Part shown: positions 51,930 through 60,934 of the stretch, piece by piece
How the letters are laid out: every line of letters starts with the position of its first letter
Position numbering within the stretch: the first letter of the stretch is position 1
Assembly (NCBI RefSeq): GCF_013408145.1
Contig: NZ_JACBZI010000001.1
Location: 3,610,001 to 3,674,000, forward strand
From: Nocardioides marinus
GTDB taxonomy: Bacteria > Actinomycetota > Actinomycetes > Propionibacteriales > Nocardioidaceae
Direction of reading: 5' to 3'
DNA length: 64,000 bases
The notes under the pieces: generated by a model
The model's input: only the letters and a program-made list of their open reading frames with translations
Told to the model about the DNA's origin: nothing
Database searches by the model: none
Program-made: the position numbers and the translations under genes

Positions 51930-52712
51930 GTGAGCAACCCTCTTACCGATGGGCCGGAGCGCGAGGGCTACGAGCTGACCCGCCTGGCCAGTGCCGACAA
52001 CTTCCGCGACGTGGCCGGTCCCGGGTACCCGACGTACGACGGCGGCCGGCTGCGCACCGGCGTGCTGTTCCGCTCCAACGAGCTGCAGCTCTCCGACACC
52101 GACGCGGGCTCGCTGGCCGGGCTCGGCATCCGCGACGTGCTGGACCTGCGCGACCACCAGGAGGTCGAGGCGCACCCCGACGTCCCCGTGCCCGGCGCGA
52201 CCTGGACCCACGTGCGGGTGCCCGGTATCCCGATGGACGACGTCGCGACCCTCACCTCACGCGAGGCGGGCCTGGCCACGATGAAGCGGGTCTACCGCAT
52301 CTTCGTCGAGGACGACGGTGCGCGCGGCGCGTTCGGGGAGCTGCTCACCCGGCTCGCGCACGCCGAGCACCCGCAGCTCTTCCACTGCACCGCCGGCAAG
52401 GACCGCACCGGCTGGGCCAGCGCGCTGCTGCTGCGCGTCGCCGGCGTCCCCGAGGCGACGGTGATGGAGGACTACCTGCTCACCAACCGCTTCGACGGCA
52501 CCCGCTCGAAGTACCTCTCCATGGTCCGCGAGCACCTCGGCGAGGACAAGGTCGCGGTCTACGAGACGGTGATGGTCGCCGACGCGGCGTACCTCGCCGA
52601 GGGCGACGCGGCCGTCGCTGAGCACTTCGGGGACATCACCGGCTACCTGCGAGACGGCCTCGACCTGGGCGACGACGTCCTCACGGGGCTGCGGCGGCGG
52701 CTGCTGGCCTGA
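51930..52712 (+). CDS. Tyrosine/lipid phosphatase (Y_phosphatase3 family)
   Basis: This 260-residue enzyme has the nucleophile loop HCTAGKDRTG, with Cys153 and Arg159, and the family's NFRDVAGPGY and VLDLRDHQEVE segments. Mycobacterial PtpB is a relative acting on phosphotyrosine and phosphoinositides. The start is the GTG at 51930, with GATGCT six bases before it. The gene ends at a strong hairpin shared with the convergent acetyltransferase gene. Confidence 0.88.
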   Translation: MSNPLTDGPEREGYELTRLASADNFRDVAGPGYPTYDGGRLRTGVLFRSNELQLSDTDAGSLAGLGIRDVLDLRDHQEVEAHPDVPVPGATWTHVRVPGIPMDDVATLTSREAGLATMKRVYRIFVEDDGARGAFGELLTRLAHAEHPQLFHCTAGKDRTGWASALLLRVAGVPEATVMEDYLLTNRFDGTRSKYLSMVREHLGEDKVAVYETVMVADAAYLAEGDAAVAEHFGDITGYLRDGLDLGDDVLTGLRRRLLA

Positions 52713-52741
52713 CGCCCGGGGTCATTCGGGGTGTCCGGATC

Positions 52742-52805
52742 GGGTACTCCGCAGGAAATCGCACCCTCAGCGCGCGCTGAGGGTGCGATCGAACGCGGAG
52801 TACCC
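52742..52805. terminator. Large nested inverted repeat (bidirectional terminator)
   Basis: A perfect 32-bp palindrome (52758-52789, half-site ATCGCACCCTCAGCGC) is enclosed by outer arms GGGTACTCCGC (52742-52752) and its complement (52795-52805). It lies between the stops of two convergent genes. Confidence 0.8.
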
Positions 52806-52813
52806 CGCCTGGA

Positions 52814-53611
52814 TCAGTCCCGCGACCAGACGTACGGCGTCGTGGTCGTGATCGGGAGCAACCCGCTGCGCTCGAGGATCGGGCGCGACATGGGGGTGCA
52901 GTCGCTGTGCAGGTAGACCACCCCGAGGCCGATCGCCGCGCGGGCGCGGGCGGCGACGAGGGCCCGGTAGATCCCGCGGCCGCGCCAGTCGGAGTGGGTG
53001 CCGCCGCCCCAGAGCCCGGCGAACTCGGTGCCGGGCACGACGTCGAGGCGTCCGGCGCTCACCACCTGGCCATCGACCGTCTCGGCGATCCACAGCCCCG
53101 TGCGCTCCGGCTCCTCGGCGTACCCGGTCAGCCGCTCCTCCAGCTCCCGCGGCGCGTGCCCGAACACCTCGGCCTGCAGCAGCCCCGCACGCGTCACGTC
53201 CTCGCGCAGGTCGCCGCCCTCACCGGCACGGCGCACGACGACGCCGTCAGGCAGGTCGACCGGGCGGTCCAGGAGGTCGGCGCGGCCGACCATGACGGTC
53301 TCCTCCTCGTCGGCGACGAAGCCGTGCCGGCTCAGCAGGCCGGGCAGGTCGGGGCGGTCGTGGCCGCGGGTCTTCCACTCGATCTCGGTCACCGGGGTCT
53401 CGTCACGGAACCACGCGAGGCTCTCGGTGACGAGCCCCTCCAGGGCCGCACTGCTGAGGTCGGCCAGGTCGCGGTGGGACACGAACCCCGAGTCGCCCCA
53501 CCGCGCCCGCACCAGCGGCCCGTGCCGGTGCCACTCGGTCGCGTCGGCGACCTCGGCCTCCAGCCGCAGCTGCGCGTCGTACGCCGCCAACAGCGCCTGT
53601 GCGTCGTGCAC
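52814..53611 (-). CDS. GNAT family N-acetyltransferase
   Basis: This 265-residue protein has a C-terminal GNAT domain with the acetyl-CoA loop THSDWRGRGIYRALVAARARAA and the final VYLHSDCTPMSRPILERSGL. The N-terminal 120 residues may be a second, degenerate GNAT domain. It should acetylate an amine, with unknown substrate. The GTG start lies five bases after the SDR stop, so it is probably in one operon with the SDR and BrkB genes. Confidence 0.85.
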   Translation of the reverse strand: MHDAQALLAAYDAQLRLEAEVADATEWHRHGPLVRARWGDSGFVSHRDLADLSSAALEGLVTESLAWFRDETPVTEIEWKTRGHDRPDLPGLLSRHGFVADEEETVMVGRADLLDRPVDLPDGVVVRRAGEGGDLREDVTRAGLLQAEVFGHAPRELEERLTGYAEEPERTGLWIAETVDGQVVSAGRLDVVPGTEFAGLWGGGTHSDWRGRGIYRALVAARARAAIGLGVVYLHSDCTPMSRPILERSGLLPITTTTPYVWSRD

Positions 53612-53616
53612 GGCCG

Positions 53617-54336
53617 TCAGCAGGCGGTGCCGCGGTCGACCGAGAGCACCGCACCCGTGACGGAGGCGGCGGCGTCGGAGGCGAGGAAGGCGACGGCGTC
53701 GGCGATGTCGCGGGGCGGCATGAAGCCGTAGCGCGCGCCGGCTGTCTCCATCAGCAGGCCCCAGTCCAGCTCGGTGTCGGGGTGCTCGGCGGCCGCGTTG
53801 GTGGGCAGGTCGGTCTGCACCCCGCCGGGGCAGATGGTGTTGACGCGGATGCCGTCGGCGGCCAGCTCGAGCGCCAGCGACTTCATCAGCATGACGACGC
53901 CGGCCTTCGAGGCGCAGTACGCCGCTTGGTAGGGCTGCGCCCGCAGCCCGGCGATCGAGGAGATCGTGACGACGTTGCCGCGACTCTCGCGCAGGTGCGG
54001 CAGCGCCGCGTGGGTCACCAGCATCGGGCCGGTCAGGTTCACCCCGAGGTGCTGCTGCCAGGTGGCGACGTCGAGGTCCTCGAAGCGGCGGAACCGGTCG
54101 ATGCCGGCGACGTTGACGACGACGTCGATGCCACCCATCCGCGCAGCGGCCTCGGCGACGGCGGCTCGCACCGACGCCTCGTCGCTGACGTCGCAGGCCA
54201 GCACACCGTCTCCGGCGGCCAGGTCGAGCCCCACCACCGTGGCGCCCTCCTCCTCGAGCAGCTCCACGGTGGAGCGGCCCACGCCTCCGGCGGCGCCCGT
54301 CACGATCGCGCGGCGCCCCTCGAACCGACCTGTCAT
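53617..54336 (-). CDS. SDR family oxidoreductase
   Basis: This 239-residue short-chain dehydrogenase has the cofactor motif TGAAGGVG (13-20), NVAG, and the catalytic Ser127, Tyr140 and Lys144 (YCASK). An acidic Asp38 after the second strand favours NAD over NADP. The substrate is unknown. Its ATG shares one base with the stop of the BrkB gene, and the acetyltransferase gene follows. Confidence 0.9.
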   Translation of the reverse strand: MTGRFEGRRAIVTGAAGGVGRSTVELLEEEGATVVGLDLAAGDGVLACDVSDEASVRAAVAEAAARMGGIDVVVNVAGIDRFRRFEDLDVATWQQHLGVNLTGPMLVTHAALPHLRESRGNVVTISSIAGLRAQPYQAAYCASKAGVVMLMKSLALELAADGIRVNTICPGGVQTDLPTNAAAEHPDTELDWGLLMETAGARYGFMPPRDIADAVAFLASDAAASVTGAVLSVDRGTAC

Positions 54337-55562
54337 CAGCTGTTCTCCTCGGTGGGGGGCCGGGTGCGGCCCGTGGTGGTGTCCGTGGTGGTGTCGGGCG
54401 CCTTGTCCCGCGTGCTGCCTAGTGCCGTGTCCGGCGCCGTGTCCGGCGCCTTCTCGGTCGTGGCGCGCGGCCGGCTGCGCCGGTCGGCGCTCGGGGGGTC
54501 GGCCGCGTCCGAGACGTCGGAGGTGCGGAGGGCTGTCGTCGGCGGCTGCTGTCGCAGCTCCTTGAGCTCCGGCGGCGAGGGGATCTGGTCGGGGACGTGG
54601 TCGGCGAAGTGCACGTCGATGACCTCGTTGACCTTGTGGCGCTGCGAGCGCACGTAGTAGGTGTAGGCGCGCTTGTCGGCCGGGGTGAGGTCCACGCGAT
54701 CGGTGAACAGCGTGAGCAGGGCGCGGGGGTAGAGCCGGCGGGCGAGGACGACGTTGATCTCCATCGCGAGCACCCCCATGAAGGCCGCGATGTAGATGAC
54801 GCCGATCAGCCCGAGCACCAGCGCGAAGGTGCCGTCCATGCCCTCGGTCTCGCTGAGCACCGCGGTGACGTAGAGCGTGCCGAGGAACTGCAGCCCCTGG
54901 AACATCAGGGCCAGCGCGAACGCACCCGGCGCGGCCTGGCCGAAGCGCAGCCGGCGCGCGGCGGCGAGGCGGAAGAGGTAGGTCAGGACCAGCCCGATGA
55001 CGACCACCGAGCCGATCCGGATGCTCCAGCGCAGGTTGCCGCCGGTGCCGAAGGTGTCTGTTTCCGACGCGATCGCGGAGGCGACCGACATGGCGAGGAC
55101 GGCCATCCCCGCCGACACCAGGAGGACCAGGCTCTTCAGGCGCAGGACGATCGGGTTGGGACGGGAGTTGCGCGGCACCGACCAGGCGATGTTCTGGGCG
55201 TTCTGCAGGGCCTGGCCCAAGCCCAGCGAGCCGTAGAGCGCGGTTGCGGCACCGACGATGACCGCGGTGCGCGACCCGGTGAGGCCCTCGGGGCGGCCGA
55301 GCTCGTCACCGATGATGGGGAACTGCCCGAGCGCGGAGGTCAGCACCGCGTCCTGCAACGCGGCGTCGCCCTGGAGCAGGAACCCGAGGATCGAGGTCGC
55401 CAGCAGCAGCAGCGGGAAGATCGCGATGAAGCCGTAGTAGGTGATGATCGCGGCGAGGTAGGGCCCCTGGTCGTCGACGTACTTGTAGAAGACCGCGATG
55501 GGCACCGACAGCGTGGGGTGGCGACGCTGGAAGGCGTCGAGTCCCTTCGAGATCCGTCCCAC
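54336..55562 (-). CDS. YihY/BrkB family inner-membrane protein
   Basis: This 408-residue protein has about six transmembrane segments (near 33-58, 90-115, 140-165, 180-202, 214-236, 245-270) with the family stretch DQGPYLAAIITYYGFIAIFPLLLL. BrkB proteins were once mistaken for RNase BN; their role is unclear. The C-terminal 100 residues are a soluble tail with repeated DTAPDTA-type segments from short DNA repeats. The start is GTG. It is the first gene of a three-gene unit. Confidence 0.88.
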   Translation of the reverse strand: MGRISKGLDAFQRRHPTLSVPIAVFYKYVDDQGPYLAAIITYYGFIAIFPLLLLATSILGFLLQGDAALQDAVLTSALGQFPIIGDELGRPEGLTGSRTAVIVGAATALYGSLGLGQALQNAQNIAWSVPRNSRPNPIVLRLKSLVLLVSAGMAVLAMSVASAIASETDTFGTGGNLRWSIRIGSVVVIGLVLTYLFRLAAARRLRFGQAAPGAFALALMFQGLQFLGTLYVTAVLSETEGMDGTFALVLGLIGVIYIAAFMGVLAMEINVVLARRLYPRALLTLFTDRVDLTPADKRAYTYYVRSQRHKVNEVIDVHFADHVPDQIPSPPELKELRQQPPTTALRTSDVSDAADPPSADRRSRPRATTEKAPDTAPDTALGSTRDKAPDTTTDTTTGRTRPPTEENS

Positions 55563-55599
55563 GGGGGTCGACGCTATCGCTAGGGACCCCGCTCAGCGC

Positions 55600-56205
55600 T
55601 CAGCACACCGGCTGGCGGAGGATCGTGCGCAGCCTCGACGGCTCCACCCGGCGCGCGTCGCTGAGGTAGATCTCATGGTGCCGGCCGGTCAGCGAGAGAC
55701 CGCGGGCGGGGACCTCGACGTCGTGCAGCTCGGCCAGCAGCGGACCCTCGTCGTCGTAGGAGCCGACGTGCAGGCGCTGCAGGCACCGACCCTCGTCGAG
55801 GGTCTCGAGCCGCAGCCGCTCCAACAGCTCTGCGGGCACCTTCGCGGCCGCCCTCTCGCGTGCGGCGTCGACCAGGTCGGCGGGGACCCAGTCCGGGACC
55901 AGGATCATCGCGGTCCAGTGCCAGGCCGACTTGTCCCGCCGGGTCGTGAAGGCGCTCATGTCCTCGGCCCACCACAGCGCCTCCAGCGGCGGCACCACGT
56001 AGTCGCGCCCCAGCTGCTGCTTGCTGGCGAACTTGGTGGCGTAGGCGACGGGGTAGAGCACCGCTAGGGCGTCCGCGTACGCCGCGGTGTTGGGGTCGCC
56101 GTGCCCGTCGATCATCAGGTAGCGCATCGGCGGCACCACCAGGTCGCGCCAGGCGCCGCGGGTGACGCGGTAGGAGTCGAGCTCCTTCTTGGGGTCGACC
56201 TTCAT
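55600..56205 (-). CDS. GyrI-like small-molecule-binding domain protein
   Basis: This 201-residue protein belongs to the GyrI-like group (COG4832), with MRYLMIDGHGDPN near residue 28 and the terminal HHEIYLSDARRVEPSRLRTILRQP. Such domains bind drugs or hydrophobic ligands without catalysis. I chose the ATG at 56205, which follows the acetyltransferase stop by 10 bases, since the longer open frame adds an Arg/Ser-rich non-family segment. Confidence 0.83.
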   Translation of the reverse strand: MKVDPKKELDSYRVTRGAWRDLVVPPMRYLMIDGHGDPNTAAYADALAVLYPVAYATKFASKQQLGRDYVVPPLEALWWAEDMSAFTTRRDKSAWHWTAMILVPDWVPADLVDAARERAAAKVPAELLERLRLETLDEGRCLQRLHVGSYDDEGPLLAELHDVEVPARGLSLTGRHHEIYLSDARRVEPSRLRTILRQPVC

Positions 56206-56215
56206 CGCGCCGCGC

Positions 56216-56719
56216 TCACGGTGTCGCCGGGCCGATGTAGCAGAGCATCGGCCCGTCCTCGGCGCGCTCGACGTTGACGAAGCCGAGCCGCTCGTAGAAC
56301 CGTCGCGCCCCGGTGTCGACCGAGTCGACGTTGATCTGGATCTCCTCGCAGTCGCGCGCGGACAGCTCGGCGCGCATCGCGGCGACCAGCGCCGTGCCGG
56401 TCCCGCCACCGCGGCGGTCGGGTCGGACGTAGAGCTCGTCAAGGACCGCGACCGACCCGTCGGCGTACACGCTGGGGCGGAGGGTGACCAGCGCGAAGCC
56501 GTACGCCGTCGGCCCGCCCGGCCCGTCCTCCTCGGCCACCAGCGCGAGCCCGGCCGGACCCCCGATGAGTCGCGCGAACCGCGCCGCGACCTGCGCCACC
56601 GGGTCGGTCGGGGTGTCGAACTCGGCGTTGAAGTCCCGCAGCAGGCCGGCCAGCACCTCGGCGTCCCGCTCCACCGCCACGCGCACCCGTGACCCGTCGG
56701 TGGGCACGTCCTCGCTCAT
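56216..56719 (-). CDS. GNAT family N-acetyltransferase
   Basis: This 167-residue acetyltransferase has the GNAT core ELYVRPDRRGGGTGTALVAAMRAELSARD and the terminal ARRFYERLGFVNVE. Acetyl-CoA binding is expected, and the substrate is unknown. The ATG at 56719 is used; the open frame before it crosses family A repeats and is not family-like. It probably forms a two-gene unit with the GyrI-like gene. Confidence 0.87.
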   Translation of the reverse strand: MSEDVPTDGSRVRVAVERDAEVLAGLLRDFNAEFDTPTDPVAQVAARFARLIGGPAGLALVAEEDGPGGPTAYGFALVTLRPSVYADGSVAVLDELYVRPDRRGGGTGTALVAAMRAELSARDCEEIQINVDSVDTGARRFYERLGFVNVERAEDGPMLCYIGPATP

Positions 56720-56804
56720 GTGCCCATCCTGCTGCGAGGTCCGACCCGGCACCAGCGCCGATCGCCCCACGGGTGCACGAGCAGCGCCGAGGGCGGCGCA
56801 GCCC

Positions 56805-56851
56805 GGTGGTCGAGCAGCGAGGAGCGCCAGCGACGAGCGGGCGTCGAGACC
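56805..56851. repeat. Family A dispersed repeat, copy 4
   Basis: This is a full 47-bp copy in the 228-bp gap between two minus-strand genes. It matches copy 3 at the fusion junction except for one interior base. Confidence 0.92.
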
Positions 56852-56866
56852 ACACGCCGCAGCCCT

Positions 56867-56912
56867 GGTGGTCGAGCAGCGAGGAGCGCCAGCAACGAGC
56901 GTCGTCGAGACC
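56867..56912. repeat. Family A dispersed repeat, copy 5
   Basis: This 46-bp copy, 15 bases after copy 4 in the same orientation, has one deletion near its end (CGAGCGTCGTCGAGACC). The paired arrangement mirrors copies 1-2. Confidence 0.9.
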
Positions 56913-56947
56913 CGGTGAGACGACAAGCAACCTCCACCCACGCCGAT

Positions 56948-58162
56948 CTACGTCCGTAGCCGACCCGCCCGCTTGGGGTCGTGGACCATCGCATGGTGCG
57001 CCGAGCAGTAGAGCCGCACGTCCTTCACGCTGGTCGAGCCACCTTGTGCCCACGGCACGACGTGATGGACGTGGCACCTGCTCGGCGGGGCGTCACAGCC
57101 ACCGACGACGCAGGTCTTGTCGCGCTGCGCGATCGCAAGCCGCTGGGCCCTGTTGTGGAACCTGCGCCGCCGCCCGACGTCGAGGACCTCCGACGTGCCA
57201 CCGAGCACCATCGGGATCACCCCCGCCTCACACGCCAACCGGCGTGCCGTGCTGGCGGAGATGACCTCACCGGTGTCCAGGGCCGCGGCCGCGAGGCCGT
57301 CCATCAGCGAGTCGATGGTCATCGTGACCACGACCGTGGCCCCGACCCCACCCACGGTCGGTAGGTCCTTGGCGTCGATCCGCTCCAGCAGCTCGGTGAA
57401 CGCCGCGCCGGCAGCCACGGGCGTGGGCCGGGTCTGGCGGACCTCGGCGGGGTCCTGCCTCGCCCACGTCAGCGCCTGGATCGCCTTCGCCAGCATCGCA
57501 CCGTGCAACGTGGGGATGGAGAACCGTCCGTGCACCATCCCATGCCCGTCGGAGGCGAACGTCAGCCGCGTCTGCTCTGCCGCGCGACGCTCCTCGTCCT
57601 CCAGCAGCTTCGCCTCGTGCGCCTCACCGACCTCGGGTGCGACCACGGTCAGCACGTGGCGGCCCAGTACGCGCAGGTGCTTGGCGTCGAACCCGTCGGC
57701 GCAGTCCACCAGGTGCTTCTCCGCCTGCTCGACCACGACCGGGTCCAAATCCTCTGGGCCGTCGGTCTCCAAGTCACCCAGGGCGCGGGCAATGGCATGG
57801 GCCTGCTCGGTGTTCACCCGCCCCTCCGTCAACGCCTCGGCCAGCGCGGTGAACCTGCTCAGCGCGACGGCGAGCTTCACGTCCCGGTGTGCCGTCGCCC
57901 GCGTCCTGTTGGTGGCATCGGCCCACCAGGTCGCGGTCGTGGTCGCGCCGTTGGTCTCCTCCACCCGCACCTGCGTCGCGTGCGCCAGCACCGTCGCGGT
58001 CAACGCATCGAGCCGCGAGGCGACCAGCGCCAGCCCGCGCAGCAGGTTCGCGGTCGCGGCCTGATCCAGCCCGATCAACGACGCAGGGTGACCCTCATCG
58101 AGCGCAGCGTCGATCGTCTCGACCACCTCGTCGAGAGGGTGCTGCTGCCCGAGAACCGCCAT
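56948..58162 (-). CDS. DUF222 / HNH endonuclease protein (13E12 family)
   Basis: This 404-residue protein has an N-terminal DUF222 domain (about 25-280) and a C-terminal HNH nuclease with CVVGGCDAPPSRCHVHHVVPWAQGG and LYCSAHHAMVHD. It belongs to the group that makes up the REP13E12 repeats of mycobacteria and is multicopy in many actinobacteria. These genes are thought to be mobile or homing-like. It lies between family A repeats and an IS30 element, which marks the region as a site of repeated insertion. The start is ATG. Confidence 0.88.
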   Translation of the reverse strand: MAVLGQQHPLDEVVETIDAALDEGHPASLIGLDQAATANLLRGLALVASRLDALTATVLAHATQVRVEETNGATTTATWWADATNRTRATAHRDVKLAVALSRFTALAEALTEGRVNTEQAHAIARALGDLETDGPEDLDPVVVEQAEKHLVDCADGFDAKHLRVLGRHVLTVVAPEVGEAHEAKLLEDEERRAAEQTRLTFASDGHGMVHGRFSIPTLHGAMLAKAIQALTWARQDPAEVRQTRPTPVAAGAAFTELLERIDAKDLPTVGGVGATVVVTMTIDSLMDGLAAAALDTGEVISASTARRLACEAGVIPMVLGGTSEVLDVGRRRRFHNRAQRLAIAQRDKTCVVGGCDAPPSRCHVHHVVPWAQGGSTSVKDVRLYCSAHHAMVHDPKRAGRLRT

Positions 58163-58330
58163 ACCTCAGCACACACCAGACCACCGACATTCCGACCCCG
58201 GCAACCGGCCGATCCACACCCCCGCAGGGAGTCGTGACCCAACCGTGACCTGCGCGCGTCAGGACCCATGCGCACGACGATCCTCGCTGGCCGCGCACTC
58301 ATCTGACGAGATCAGCGCGGTCATTCCACA

Positions 58331-59628
58331 CGACCTTTCGCACGCGACACGCCGCTTGGGTTCACGCGGTCGTCGCAACATCTAGGCCCCAGGAGGGTGC
58401 ATGGGTGTTGGAGGCAGACCGCGGGTGCGGCGCAGCGTCGAGCGGGCGTTTTGGGACCTCGTGGCGGAATTTCCCTCCCCGTATGCCGCCGGCGAAGCGA
58501 TGGGCGTGTCAACTCGCGTGGTGTGGCGCTGGCTCGAGGAATCTGGCGGAGTGAAACCAAGACTGGCCCAGCCGACGAGGTCGTTGACCTACGAGGAGCG
58601 CTGTCGCATCGAGGCGTTGCACGCCGCGAAGGTCCGACCTGCAGAGATCGCCAGGCGGCTGGGTCGACACCGCTCGACGATCACCCGGGAGTTGACCCGC
58701 AATGCCACCGCTCGGGGGGCAAAGGGCAACTACGGTGCGGTCAACGCACAGAGCAAGGCTGATCAGCGGGCTTGTCGCCCGAAAGTCGCGAAGCTGGCCA
58801 CGAACCAGCGACTCCAGCACGAGGTGCAAGATCGACTTCGCAAGGACCACAGCCCTGAGCAGATCGCGCGACGGCTCAGGCAGGACTTCCCTGACGATGC
58901 GGAGATGCGGGTGTCGCACGAGACGATCTACCAGTCGTTGTACGTGCAGTCCCGAGGCGGGCTGAAGCGGGAACTGACACGCCACCTGCGCACCGGGCGC
59001 ACGCTGCGTAAGCCCCATCGCCAACCCGATCAACGTCGCCAGCGGTTCGCCGGGATGGTGATGATCAGCGAACGACCCGCAGACGTCGAGGACCGGGCAG
59101 TGCCGGGCCATTGGGAGGGCGATCTGATCCTTGGCTCGACCGAGTCCGGATCCGCGGTCGGGACGCTGGTCGAGCGCACCACCAGGTTCGTGATGCTGCT
59201 GCACCTACCCGGTGGTCACACGGCCGAGATCGTCCAAGAAGCGATGGTGGCCAAGATGGCCACGCTGCCCGAGCAGTTGCGTCGATCTCTGACCTGGGAC
59301 CAGGGCTCAGAGATGGCCAACCACATCCAGATCGCCGAAGCGACCGGACTCTCCATCTACTTCTGCGACCCCCACTCCCCTTGGCAGCGCGGGAGCAACG
59401 AGAACACCAACGGTCTGCTGCGTCAGTACCTGCCCAAGGGCACAGACCTCTCCTTCTACGGGCCTGGGATGCTCGACCAAGTGGCAGCCCAGCTCAACGC
59501 ACGCCCCCGCAAGACACTGAAGTGGCGCACTCCCGCGGAAGAACTCGAAGCACTACTGTCCGGACCGTCAGATCCACCTGTTGCGACGACCGGCTGAATT
59601 CGCCCCGATGAGAGCGTGCGAAAGGTCG
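58331..59628. mobile_element. IS30-family insertion sequence
   Basis: This 1298-bp element is bounded by perfect 15-bp inverted repeats (CGACCTTTCGCACGC at 58331-58345 and its complement at 59614-59628). A second, subterminal inverted repeat CGGTCGTCGCAA lies at 58368-58379 and 59581-59592. It holds one transposase gene. I see no clear target-site duplication at these ends. Its base composition is less GC-rich than the flanks, suggesting recent arrival. Confidence 0.82.
58401..59597 (+). CDS. IS30 family transposase
   Basis: This 398-residue transposase starts with an extra HTH (AAGEAMGVSTRVVWRWLEE) and the IS30 HTH (YEERCRIEALHAAKVRPAEIARRLGRHRSTITREL). The DDE catalytic residues appear as Asp241 (GHWEGDLILG), Asp300 (TWDQGSEM) and Glu334 (QRGSNENTNGLLRQYLPKG). 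Length and motif spacing are normal, so it is probably active. The start is the ATG at 58401. Confidence 0.93.
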   Translation: MGVGGRPRVRRSVERAFWDLVAEFPSPYAAGEAMGVSTRVVWRWLEESGGVKPRLAQPTRSLTYEERCRIEALHAAKVRPAEIARRLGRHRSTITRELTRNATARGAKGNYGAVNAQSKADQRACRPKVAKLATNQRLQHEVQDRLRKDHSPEQIARRLRQDFPDDAEMRVSHETIYQSLYVQSRGGLKRELTRHLRTGRTLRKPHRQPDQRRQRFAGMVMISERPADVEDRAVPGHWEGDLILGSTESGSAVGTLVERTTRFVMLLHLPGGHTAEIVQEAMVAKMATLPEQLRRSLTWDQGSEMANHIQIAEATGLSIYFCDPHSPWQRGSNENTNGLLRQYLPKGTDLSFYGPGMLDQVAAQLNARPRKTLKWRTPAEELEALLSGPSDPPVATTG

Positions 59629-59709
59629 GTCGCTGGCGGCGGGGACGGCAGTCTTCTGCCGCCTGGCGTGCGCGTCGGCGCGCGCTCATCTGCCGCGCCG
59701 CCTTCCACA

Positions 59710-59755
59710 GTCGTGCCCCTCAGCGGGCGCTCTGGCGCCCGCTGAGGGGCACGAC
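59710..59755 (-). terminator. Hairpin terminator after the acyl-CoA dehydrogenase gene
   Basis: A perfect 21-bp stem (left arm 59710-59730, GTCGTGCCCCTCAGCGGGCGC) with loop TCTG lies about 20 bases beyond the stop of the minus-strand dehydrogenase gene. No U-tract is visible. Confidence 0.75.
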
Positions 59756-59773
59756 CCCGACGGATGCGGTGGA

Positions 59774-60934
59774 TCAGTACGACTTCGGCAGTCCCAGGGA
59801 GTGCATCGAGACGAAGTTGAGGATCATCTCGCGGCTCACGGGGGCGATCCGGCCGACGCGGGTGGCGACGAGCAGGCCGGCGACGCCGTACTCCTGCGAG
59901 GCCCCGAAGCCGCCGTGGGTCTGCACCGCGCGGTCGGCGGCGTCGCAGGCGGCCTCGGCCGAGGCGTACTTGGCCATGTTGGCGGCCTCGCCGGCGGCGA
60001 ACTCGTCGCCCTCGTCGTAGAGCGCGGCGGCCTTCTGCGTCATCAGCCGGGCCATCTCGATCTCGATGTGGCTCTGCGCCAGCGGGTGCGCGATGGCCTG
60101 GTGGCCACCGATCGGGCCCTGGAAGACCTCGCGCTCCTTGGCGTAGGCGACGGCCCGGTCGAGGGCGAAGCGAGCGATGCCGGTGTTGAACGACGACGCC
60201 ATGATCCGCTCGGGGTTGAGCCCGGCGAAGAGCTGCGCCAAGCCGCCGTTCTCGTCACCGACCAGCGCGTCCGCGGGGAGCCGCACGTCGTCGATGAAGA
60301 CCTGGAACTGCTTCTCCGGGCTCACGATCTCCATGGGGATCGCGTTGAACTCGAAGCCCGGTGCGTCGGTCGGGACCACGAACAGGACCGGCTTCACCTT
60401 GCCCGTCTTCGCGTCCTCGGCACGCGCCACCACCAGCACGTTGCTGGCCTCGTCGACGCCGGAGATCCAGATCTTGCGGCCCTTGAGCACCCACCCGTCA
60501 CCGTCGCGGCGGGCGGTGGTGGTGATGTTGTGGGTGTTGGTGCCGGCGTCGGGCTCGGTGATGGCGAACGCCATCGTCCCGGTGCCGTCGCAGATGCCCG
60601 GCAGCCACTTCTGCTTCTGCTCCTCGGAGCCGTACTTCGCGATCACCGTGCCGCAGATCGCCGGCGAGACGACCATCAGCAGCATCGGGCAGCCCTGCGC
60701 CGCGAGCTCCTCGCAGACCGCGGCGATGTCACCGATCCCGCCGCCGCCACCGCCGTACTCCTCGGGCACGTTGATGCCGAGGTAGCCCGCGCGCCCGAGC
60801 TCGAGCCACAGCTCGGTGGTCTTCTCCCCCGACCGCGCCTTGCCCGCGAAGTAGTCGCGGCCGTACTTCGAGGCCAGCTTGGCGACCTGCTTGCGCAGCT
60901 CCTGGCGCTCCTCGGTCTCGCTGAACGTGCTCAT
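59774..60934 (-). CDS. Acyl-CoA dehydrogenase (FadE19-like)
   Basis: This 386-residue flavoenzyme oxidises an acyl-CoA at the alpha-beta bond. Motifs are AFAITEPDAGTNTHN, KGRKIWISGVDEAS and the C-terminal QTHGGFGASQEYGV. The operon order carboxylase beta, carboxylase alpha, dehydrogenase matches mycobacterial accD1-accA1-fadE19, so isovaleryl- or 2-methylbutyryl-CoA is the likely substrate. The ATG overlaps the carboxylase alpha stop by four bases. Confidence 0.88.
   Translation of the reverse strand: MSTFSETEERQELRKQVAKLASKYGRDYFAGKARSGEKTTELWLELGRAGYLGINVPEEYGGGGGGIGDIAAVCEELAAQGCPMLLMVVSPAICGTVIAKYGSEEQKQKWLPGICDGTGTMAFAITEPDAGTNTHNITTTARRDGDGWVLKGRKIWISGVDEASNVLVVARAEDAKTGKVKPVLFVVPTDAPGFEFNAIPMEIVSPEKQFQVFIDDVRLPADALVGDENGGLAQLFAGLNPERIMASSFNTGIARFALDRAVAYAKEREVFQGPIGGHQAIAHPLAQSHIEIEMARLMTQKAAALYDEGDEFAAGEAANMAKYASAEAACDAADRAVQTHGGFGASQEYGVAGLLVATRVGRIAPVSREMILNFVSMHSLGLPKSY

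Noticed and set aside
58293..59692. Similar words GCGCACTCATCTG (58293) and GCGCGCTCATCTG (59680) as IS30 target duplication
   Set aside because: They lie 25-51 bases outside the inverted repeats and are not at the element edges, so they are not a normal target-site duplication.
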